NCBI GenBank assembly: GCA_948801035.1
Contig: CAQHJP010000044.1
Coordinates: 1 to 5,541 of the forward strand
Direction of reading: 5' to 3'
Length of the DNA stretch: 5,541 bases
Origin: an uncultured Bacilli bacterium
GTDB lineage: Bacteria; Bacillota_I; Bacilli_A; RF39; UBA660
The notes below the pieces were generated by a model, which saw nothing but the letters and a program-made list of their open reading frames with translations, did no database searches and was not told the origin of the DNA. Of the stretch, positions 1-4,862 are shown piece by piece. The translations under genes were made by a program, and so were the position numbers. How positions within the stretch are numbered: position 1 is the stretch's first letter; every line of letters starts with the position of its first letter.

Positions 1-63
1 TGAATAAGCATATACATTACTACAAACAAAAAACATAAATAAACCAAATAAAATCTTTTTCAA
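1..63 (-). CDS. 5' end of a secreted protein gene (signal peptide only, runs off the left edge)
   Basis: Reading the minus strand from a TTG at 63-61 gives 21 open codons up to the window edge, starting M-K-K-I-L-F-G-L-F-M and ending V-C-S-N-V-Y-A-Y-S. This is a textbook Sec signal peptide: two lysines, a hydrophobic core at about residues 4-14, and a V-Y-A signal peptidase I site after residue 19. The cysteine at residue 14 is not in a proper lipobox (F-F-V-C), so a lipoprotein is unlikely. The TTG start is supported by a near-ideal AGGTGAG ribosome site five bases upstream; the in-frame ATG at 36-34 would lose the positively charged n-region. The mature protein is outside the window, so its function cannot be stated. 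It lies downstream of the terminator of the neighbouring operon and probably has its own promoter. Confidence 0.72.
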   Translation of the reverse strand, partial: MKKILFGLFMFFVCSNVYAYS

Positions 64-67
64 AATA

Positions 68-74
68 CTCACCT
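68..74 (-). promoter_or_regulatory. Ribosome binding site of the secreted-protein gene
   Basis: The minus strand reads AGGTGAG, five bases before a TTG codon. It matches the 3' end of 16S rRNA closely, and it is what makes the TTG at 63 a convincing start although the reading frame is cut after 21 codons. Confidence 0.65.
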
Positions 75-87
75 ATTTTAATATATT

Positions 88-110
88 AAAAAAAGGACTA
101 AATCAGTCCT
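88..110 (-). terminator. Intrinsic terminator of the membrane-protein/coiled-coil operon
   Basis: On the minus strand AGGACT (110-105), a five-base loop GATTT and AGTCCT (99-94) form a 6-bp stem followed directly by a run of Ts (94-88). It begins 67 bases after the TAG stop of the preceding gene. The stem is short, but its position and U-tract fit a Rho-independent terminator for the leftward operon. On the plus strand no T-run follows it, so it acts in one direction. Confidence 0.7.
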
Positions 111-113
111 AAA

Positions 114-142
114 ATTATATATTTATTTTTATTACAGGTAAA
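114..142 (-). promoter_or_regulatory. Probable promoter of the secreted-protein gene
   Basis: The minus strand carries TTTACC (142-137), a 17-base spacer, and a perfect TATAAT (119-114). Transcription would begin near 107, inside the terminator hairpin. New transcripts would therefore lack the full 5' arm and not be terminated, while read-through transcripts from the upstream operon would form the hairpin. The -35 matches only 4 of 6 consensus bases and the region is AT-rich, so chance occurrence is possible. Confidence 0.42.
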
Positions 143-176
143 ATTCAAACTTTTACTATTATTAATATAATATTTT

Positions 177-641
177 CTAATTTTCTTCAAGTGTACTATA
201 TCGTAAAGTTTTTAAATCTAATTTATTAGCTTTATAATATAATTTTTGAAGTAACAATTTAGGTACCTTATTATCCGGATAAGCTAGTATTTCTTTAAAA
301 GCATCTTTTATATATACTAATGATGCTATCTTTGAATATTGTCTTATTGCATCGTAATAATCATCATCTGACATAGTTATTGAATCATTTTCATTAAAAA
401 TATTAATTAATTTGAAATTAAAAGATGAACTTGATTTTAAAGATCTAACAAAGTATACAACATTTGAATCACGCTCTTTATATAAATAAACATTTTCTAT
501 ATCTATCAAATCTTTTGAAATTTCTTGTTTATCTATTTTTGACATTAATTTTAATAATTCAACTTCTTCTTTAAGACTATCTAATTCTTGCCTTTTAGAA
601 ATTATTTGTTTTTTTAAAGATAATAACTCTAATAAGTTCAT
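177..641 (-). CDS. Hypothetical protein with N-terminal coiled coil (154 aa)
   Basis: I do not recognise this family. The protein is 154 residues, soluble, with no signal peptide or membrane segment. Residues 3-33 form a good heptad pattern (Leu6, Ile13, Leu20, Val27 every seventh residue, with Leu9, Leu23 and Leu30 between them), so a coiled coil is likely. The rest is a mixed, tyrosine-rich domain with a Ser run at 70-73, an acidic patch S-D-D-D-Y-Y at 91-96, and a basic, leucine-rich C-terminus. The ATG at 641-639 overlaps the TGA of the upstream membrane-protein gene (ATGA), and a GAAAGG site lies nine bases before it, so the two are translationally coupled. The upstream protein ends in its own coiled coil, so a physical partnership is plausible but inferred. 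The gene ends with TAG and is followed by an intrinsic terminator. Confidence 0.8.
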   Translation of the reverse strand: MNLLELLSLKKQIISKRQELDSLKEEVELLKLMSKIDKQEISKDLIDIENVYLYKERDSNVVYFVRSLKSSSSFNFKLINIFNENDSITMSDDDYYDAIRQYSKIASLVYIKDAFKEILAYPDNKVPKLLLQKLYYKANKLDLKTLRYSTLEEN

Positions 642-1393
642 TTTGTTTTACCTTTCTTTTCTAATTTTTTTAGTTTTTTTTGAGTTTTCTTTAAATTCTT
701 TTTAGTAACTTTAAGTTCTAATTTTGTTTTCTTAAGTTCATTTTTAATATTTAATATAACAGCTTTTAAATTGGGAAAAGCTTGCATAAGTCTTTTTGTA
801 AAAGGGGATTTTGTATAAAGCATTTCTTTTACTTTTTTAGTTATTTCCTCTGTACTATCTTTATACCTAAATTCTACAGTAGCAATTTTAAAATTACTTA
901 TAATTTTTATAGATACAAATAAATCTATTATAAATATAGTAAATAATGTTATAGATATTATTTTAAGAGGAGTATATGTTAATAAATTAAAAAGTTTATA
1001 AAGTAGTGGATTAGTTAAATATATTACAACACATCCTAAAAGTCCAAATGCTGATAATGTTTCTAAGCAAATTCTTCCATTTATATTATACTTTTGATTA
1101 GTATAATCCCACCATCTCGCATTAAATAACTTTTCCATTAAATAACTTGTTAAATATTCAAGTATTCCACATATAAAAACTGCCATAACAAAAAGTGTTA
1201 TAGGACTATGTGAATAGCTCTTTAAAAATATTGTTATAAGTACTCCACCTATTCCATAAATAGGACAGTATGGTCCAATTAAAAATCCTCTATTTACAAA
1301 TTTTTTATGCACGATTAAACTATTTAAAACTTCTACTACCCATCCTATCATTGCATAAATGATAAACATTAAAAAATATTCATATATATTCAT
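638..1393 (-). CDS. CmpB-like polytopic membrane protein ('putative ABC transporter permease', PF06541 type) with lysine-rich coiled-coil tail
   Basis: This is a 251-residue integral membrane protein with about five hydrophobic segments (near residues 4-26, 42-58, 64-86, 112-128 and 143-168). Family motifs are G-W-V-V-E-V (17-22), N-R-G-F-L-I-G-P-Y-C-P-I-Y-G (34-47), R-W-W-D-Y (93-97) and N-G-R-I-C-L-E (105-111). These match the Firmicutes family labelled 'putative ABC transporter permease'. That label is a database tradition: no ATPase partner is nearby and transport has not been shown by anything here. After the membrane part comes a cytoplasmic tail with a leucine-zipper-like series (Ile213, Leu220, Leu227, Leu234, Leu241) and 17 lysines in the last 41 residues. 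The start chosen is ATG at 1393, nine bases after GAGG; the in-frame TTG at 1408 lies at or before the predicted transcription start. It is the first gene of the leftward operon, divergent from clpB. Confidence 0.82.
   Translation of the reverse strand: MNIYEYFLMFIIYAMIGWVVEVLNSLIVHKKFVNRGFLIGPYCPIYGIGGVLITIFLKSYSHSPITLFVMAVFICGILEYLTSYLMEKLFNARWWDYTNQKYNINGRICLETLSAFGLLGCVVIYLTNPLLYKLFNLLTYTPLKIISITLFTIFIIDLFVSIKIISNFKIATVEFRYKDSTEEITKKVKEMLYTKSPFTKRLMQAFPNLKAVILNIKNELKKTKLELKVTKKNLKKTQKKLKKLEKKGKTK
651..656 (-). promoter_or_regulatory. Ribosome binding site of the 154-aa coiled-coil gene
   Basis: The minus strand reads GAAAGG, nine bases before the ATG at 641, inside the last codons (E-K-K-G-K-T-K) of the membrane-protein gene. 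It is moderately weak; together with the ATGA overlap it suggests translation mostly by ribosomes finishing the upstream gene. Confidence 0.5.
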
Positions 1394-1402
1394 AATTAAT
1401 AA

Positions 1403-1406
1403 CCTC
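1403..1406 (-). promoter_or_regulatory. Ribosome binding site of the CmpB-like membrane-protein gene (fixes the start)
   Basis: GAGG on the minus strand lies nine bases before the ATG at 1393. The -10 box of the operon ends at 1414, so the mRNA should begin at about 1408-1405 and the Shine-Dalgarno would sit at the very 5' end of the message. This rules out the earlier in-frame TTG at 1408. Confidence 0.6.
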
Positions 1407-1413
1407 AAAAGAC

Positions 1414-1442
1414 ATTATAACATTTTAATATTTTCAAATCAA
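1414..1442 (-). promoter_or_regulatory. Sigma-A-type promoter of the membrane-protein/coiled-coil operon
   Basis: The minus strand has TTGATT (1442-1437), a 17-base spacer and TATAAT (1419-1414), with an extended -10 (TGT before TATAAT). The -35 box ends one base from the CIRCE operator (1444-1470). Bound HrcA would cover DNA just upstream of and probably against the -35, so repression of this promoter is plausible though not shown. Confidence 0.7.
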
Positions 1443-1443
1443 A

Positions 1444-1470
1444 TTAGCACTCTCATTTGACAAGTGCTAA
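1444..1470. promoter_or_regulatory. CIRCE operator (HrcA repressor binding site)
   Basis: TTAGCACTC (1444-1452), a nine-base spacer, and AAGTGCTAA (1462-1470) match the CIRCE consensus TTAGCACTC-N9-GAGTGCTAA at 17 of 18 arm positions. HrcA binds CIRCE at normal temperature and releases it on heat or protein-folding stress; GroEL supports HrcA activity. It lies upstream of a chaperone gene, the expected place. The only mismatch (A instead of G at 1462) completes a perfect -35 hexamer for clpB. The site sits between two divergent promoters. Confidence 0.96.
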
Positions 1471-1485
1471 TATAAGTGATATAAT
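1457..1485 (+). promoter_or_regulatory. Consensus sigma-A promoter of clpB, overlapped by CIRCE
   Basis: TTGACA (1457-1462), exactly 17 bases, then TATAAT (1480-1485), with an extended -10 TG at 1477-1478. Both hexamers are perfect. Transcription should start near 1492, giving a leader of about 50 bases. The -35 box lies wholly within the CIRCE operator, so HrcA binding would block RNA polymerase directly. With such a strong core promoter, repression is probably the main control. No CtsR-like direct repeat was seen. Confidence 0.9.
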
Positions 1486-1530
1486 CAAATCGTTAGTATA
1501 AATTTCTAACATATTAATCAAAATTATATA

Positions 1531-1536
1531 GGAGGG
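1531..1536 (+). promoter_or_regulatory. Ribosome binding site of clpB (fixes the start at 1543)
   Basis: GGAGGG lies directly against an ATG at 1537, with no spacer, and six bases before a second in-frame ATG at 1543. A ribosome paired to this site should use the second ATG, so the protein begins M-E-Q-N and not M-F-M-E-Q-N. Confidence 0.8.
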
Positions 1537-1542
1537 ATGTTT

Positions 1543-3633
1543 ATGGAACAAAACGAAAATGTTTTAGAAAAATATGGTCGCAATATAACTGATGCTGTAA
1601 AAGATAATAAAGTTGACCCAGTTATTGGACGTGACGAAGAAATAAGAAACATAACAAGAGTTTTATCTAGAAAGAGTAAAAACAACCCTGTTTTAATAGG
1701 AGAAGCAGGAGTTGGTAAAACTGCAATAGTAGAAGGTCTTGCTCAAAGAATAATAAAAGGTGATGTTCCTGATAGTTTAAAAAATAAAAAAATTTGGGAA
1801 CTTGATATGGGTTCTTTAATTGCAGGAGCTAAATATAGAGGCGAATTTGAAGAAAGACTAAAAGCCGTTTTAAAAGAAATACAAGATTCAAACGGTGAAA
1901 TTATAATGTTTATAGATGAAATTCATACAATTGTTGGTGCTGGTGCTGAGGGTGCACTAGATACTGGTAATATGTTAAAGCCAATGCTTGCTAGAGGAGA
2001 AATACATTTAATTGGAGCCACAACATTAAATGAATATAGAAAATATATTGAAAAAGATGGTGCATTAGAGCGTAGATTTCAAAAAATATTAGTTAAAGCT
2101 CCAACTGTAGAAGATACTATAACTATATTAAGAGGGTTAAAATCAAGATTTGAGGTATTTCATGGTGTTAATATAAAAGATAAAGCTTTAATTGCTGCTG
2201 CAAGCTTATCAGATAGATATATAACAGATAGATTCTTACCTGATAAAGCCATTGATTTAATAGATGAAGCTTGTGCTACAATAAAAGTTCAAATGCAATC
2301 TGTTCCTACCGAACTGGATAGCCTAACAAGAAAAATAATGCAACTTGAAATAGAAAAAGAAGCATTAAAAAAAGAACATGATGACATTTCTAAAAACAGA
2401 ATTAATGATATAAATAATGAAGTTAAAGAATTACACGAAAAAGAATCTACCCTAAGGAAAAATTGGGAAGAAGAAAAAGATATAAATGATAAAATTAAAT
2501 TAGCAAAGCAAGCAATAGATTTAAAACAACATGAACTTGAAATAGCAGAAGCTAAATACGATTTAGAAACATCTGCAAGACTTAGACATGGAGATATTCC
2601 AAAACTTGAAAAAGAGTTAAAAGAATTGGAGGAAAAAAATAAATCTGAAATACTATCAGATACTGTTTGTGAAGATGATATTGCTAGTATTATTTCAAAA
2701 TGGACAAATATTCCAATTAGTAAATTAGTAGATTCAGAAAAAGATAAACTTTTAAATTTAGAAAATAACCTAAAATTAAGAGTAAAAGGCCAAGATAAAG
2801 CACTTAAATTAATTAGTGAAGCAATTATAAGAGCTAGAGCTGGAATTAAAGATGCAAATAGACCAATTGGTTCATTTATATTTTTAGGCCCAACTGGTGT
2901 AGGTAAAACTGAAGTTGCTAAATCACTTGCTTATGAGTTATTTGATGATGAAAGACATATGGTTAGAATAGATATGTCTGAATACATGGAAGCTTATTCA
3001 ACATCAAGATTAATAGGAGCGCCTCCAGGATATGTTGGATATGACGAAGGTGGGCAATTAACAGAAGCTGTAAGACGTAACCCATATAGCATAATACTTT
3101 TTGATGAAATAGAAAAAGCACATAAAGATGTGTTTAATATACTTTTGCAAATATTAGATGATGGTAGAATAACTGATTCTCAAGGAAGAACAGTTGATTT
3201 TAAAAACACTATAATTATTATGACATCTAATTTAGGCAGTGAATATATACTTGATAATAAAATAGATAAGGATTCTTTAATAAATGCAGAGTTACATAAA
3301 ACATTTAAACCAGAGTTTATAAATAGAATAGATGAAATAATAGTATTTGATTCACTTTCTAAAGATATAATTTATCAAATTTTAGATAAAATTATTAATG
3401 ATGTGGAGAAAAGATTAAGTGATAAAAAAATCAAAATTAAATTAACTGATAAAGCTAAAGATTTTATAATAAATGAAGCATTTGATCCTGAATTTGGTGC
3501 TAGACCCATAAAAAGGTATATATCTAGAAATTTAGAGACTATGATAGCAAAAGAACTAATAAATGATAATATTAAATATGATAGTACTATTTTAATAGAT
3601 AGTAATGATAATTTATATATAAAAGAAATCTAA
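1543..3633 (+). CDS. clpB: ClpB disaggregase lacking the N-terminal domain (696 aa)
   Basis: A Hsp100 AAA+ ATPase that threads proteins out of aggregates through a hexamer pore, working with DnaK in the cytoplasm. Module 1: Walker A GEAGVGKT (53-60), pore loop K-Y-R-G (97-100), Walker B ending D125-E126, arginine fingers R177/R178. A full-length coiled-coil M-domain spans about 254-368 and contains the ClpB-typical G-D-I-P-K-L-E-K-E-L stretch (350-359). Module 2: Walker A GPTGVGKT (449-456), pore loop G-Y-V-G (496-499), Walker B ending D521-E522, arginine finger R595, sensor-2 G-A-R-P (652-655). No LGF/IGF-type ClpP-binding loop follows T-S-N-L-G-S, and the M-domain is long, so it is ClpB and not ClpC. 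The ~150-residue N-domain of typical ClpB (about 860 aa) is absent: the protein starts where the linker to module 1 begins, and the DNA upstream is promoter and CIRCE. Mycoplasma ClpB is similarly short. All catalytic residues are present. Confidence 0.95.
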   Translation: MEQNENVLEKYGRNITDAVKDNKVDPVIGRDEEIRNITRVLSRKSKNNPVLIGEAGVGKTAIVEGLAQRIIKGDVPDSLKNKKIWELDMGSLIAGAKYRGEFEERLKAVLKEIQDSNGEIIMFIDEIHTIVGAGAEGALDTGNMLKPMLARGEIHLIGATTLNEYRKYIEKDGALERRFQKILVKAPTVEDTITILRGLKSRFEVFHGVNIKDKALIAAASLSDRYITDRFLPDKAIDLIDEACATIKVQMQSVPTELDSLTRKIMQLEIEKEALKKEHDDISKNRINDINNEVKELHEKESTLRKNWEEEKDINDKIKLAKQAIDLKQHELEIAEAKYDLETSARLRHGDIPKLEKELKELEEKNKSEILSDTVCEDDIASIISKWTNIPISKLVDSEKDKLLNLENNLKLRVKGQDKALKLISEAIIRARAGIKDANRPIGSFIFLGPTGVGKTEVAKSLAYELFDDERHMVRIDMSEYMEAYSTSRLIGAPPGYVGYDEGGQLTEAVRRNPYSIILFDEIEKAHKDVFNILLQILDDGRITDSQGRTVDFKNTIIIMTSNLGSEYILDNKIDKDSLINAELHKTFKPEFINRIDEIIVFDSLSKDIIYQILDKIINDVEKRLSDKKIKIKLTDKAKDFIINEAFDPEFGARPIKRYISRNLETMIAKELINDNIKYDSTILIDSNDNLYIKEI

Positions 3634-3654
3634 GATCAATTCTTAGATTTTTTT
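3626..3654. terminator. Bidirectional intrinsic terminator between convergent genes, overlapping both stop codons
   Basis: AAATCTAAGA (3626-3635), loop TCAAT, and TCTTAGATTT (3641-3650) form a perfect 10-bp stem. On the plus strand a T-run (3648-3654) follows, terminating clpB; on the minus strand the stem is followed by CTTTTATATATAA, a looser T-rich tail for the lyase operon. The clpB TAA (3631-3633) is in the left arm and the opposing TGA (3638-3636) is in the loop, so both genes' 3' ends are part of the terminator. Confidence 0.82.
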
Positions 3655-4862
3655 AAACTTTCTAAAGCATTAATAACTGCTATTTTACCATATGGATACA
3701 TTAAACTACCTTGCATATAAGCAATATACGGACTTCTAATTGGGCCATCACATGATAGTTCTATAGAAGAACCTTGTACAAATGCTCCAGCAGCCATAAT
3801 AACATCATCTTGATAACCTGGCATATAAGAAGGGGTAGGTACCACGTGTGCATCAACAGCAGAAGATGCTTGAATACTCTTGCAAAATTCTATTAATTTA
3901 TTTTTATCATTAAATATTATATTTTGAACTATATCAGCTCTTATATCATTATATCTAGGTTCTACTAAATATCCTTCTTCTTCTAAAGCTAAAGAAGTGA
4001 GTATTGCAGTTTTTAAACTACTTGCAACTACAGATGGCGCAAAATATAAGCCTTCAAGTATATTTCTGTTAGCCCCTAAACTAGGTCCTACTTCTTTTCC
4101 CTCACCAGGTAAGGTTAATCTTTCAGCGCATAACTTAATTAAGTCTTTTTTTCCAACTATATATGCTCCATTTAGTGCAATTCCTCCACCTAGATTTTTA
4201 ATAAGCGACCCAACTGCAATATCTGCACCTACTTCTATAGGTTCTTTATCACAAACAAATTCACAGTAACAATTATCTATCATAATTATTACATTTTTAT
4301 CTATATTTTTAATGAATTTAATAACTTTTTCTAAGGAAGATATAGTTATACTTTTTCTAGTAGAATATCCTTTTGATCTTTGTATTTCAATAACCTTTAT
4401 CTTATGATCAAGTAATGTTTCTTTTATTAAATCATAATTAAAATCATTATTCTCTAAATCTATTTGTTCATATTTGATGCCAAATGATTTTAAAGAACTT
4501 TCATTTTCAACAATACCTATAACTTCATCTAAAGTATCATAAGGTTTGCCTGTAATGCTAAGTAGTGTGTCATTTGGTCTTAAAAGTGCGAATAAAGCTA
4601 CTGTTAATGCATGAGAACCAGATATAAATTGATTTCTAACTAAAGCATCTTCTGATTTAAAAATATCTTTATAAATATCTTCAATTACTTCTCTTCCAAT
4701 ATCATTATAACCATATCCAGTAGTAGAATTTAAGTGGTATTCTGATAGTTTATTATTATGAAATGCATCTAATACTTTTTTACTATTTATATAACATACA
4801 TTATCAACTTCTTTAAAAATAGGTGCTAATTTTTCTTCAAGTAAATTTATTTTTTCTATCAT
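3636..4862 (-). CDS. PLP-dependent methionine gamma-lyase family protein ('aluminium resistance' family)
   Basis: A 408-residue fold-type I PLP enzyme of the family called methionine gamma-lyase-like or aluminium resistance protein (PF06838 type; B. subtilis YnbB is a relative). Visible features: S-G-S-H-A (81-85), the likely phosphate-binding turn; I-D-N-C-Y (195-199) with Asp196 facing the PLP ring nitrogen; S-L-I-K-N-L-G-G-G (219-227) with Lys222 as the Schiff-base lysine; and the conserved C-terminal stretch V-P-T-P-S-Y-M-P-G-Y (341-350). Length is normal for the family. A methionine gamma-lyase would split L-methionine into methanethiol, 2-oxobutyrate and ammonia, but the true substrate of this branch is poorly established, and the aluminium label comes from a phenotype. 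The ATG overlaps the stop of the upstream SDR gene (ATGA), so the two are coupled. The gene ends inside a shared terminator facing clpB. Confidence 0.88.
   Translation of the reverse strand: MIEKINLLEEKLAPIFKEVDNVCYINSKKVLDAFHNNKLSEYHLNSTTGYGYNDIGREVIEDIYKDIFKSEDALVRNQFISGSHALTVALFALLRPNDTLLSITGKPYDTLDEVIGIVENESSLKSFGIKYEQIDLENNDFNYDLIKETLLDHKIKVIEIQRSKGYSTRKSITISSLEKVIKFIKNIDKNVIIMIDNCYCEFVCDKEPIEVGADIAVGSLIKNLGGGIALNGAYIVGKKDLIKLCAERLTLPGEGKEVGPSLGANRNILEGLYFAPSVVASSLKTAILTSLALEEEGYLVEPRYNDIRADIVQNIIFNDKNKLIEFCKSIQASSAVDAHVVPTPSYMPGYQDDVIMAAGAFVQGSSIELSCDGPIRSPYIAYMQGSLMYPYGKIAVINALESLKKSKN

Noticed and set aside
1..63. Lipoprotein signal peptide using Cys14
   Set aside because: The residues before the cysteine are F-F-V, not a lipobox, whereas V-Y-A five residues later is a good signal peptidase I site.
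1394..1408. Earlier TTG start for the CmpB-like membrane protein (five extra residues)
   Set aside because: It lies at or before the predicted transcription start and overlaps the GAGG ribosome site that serves the ATG at 1393.
1537..1542. ATG at 1537 as the clpB start
   Set aside because: It directly abuts GGAGGG with no spacer; the second ATG at 1543 has a normal spacing.
1543..3633. Assignment as ClpC, the ClpP partner
   Set aside because: It has the long ClpB-type M-domain and no LGF/IGF-type ClpP-binding loop in the second AAA+ module.
3997..4269. Open frame of 90 codons on the plus strand
   Set aside because: It lies entirely opposite the well-supported lyase gene, has no ribosome site, and its translation is a low-complexity antisense product.
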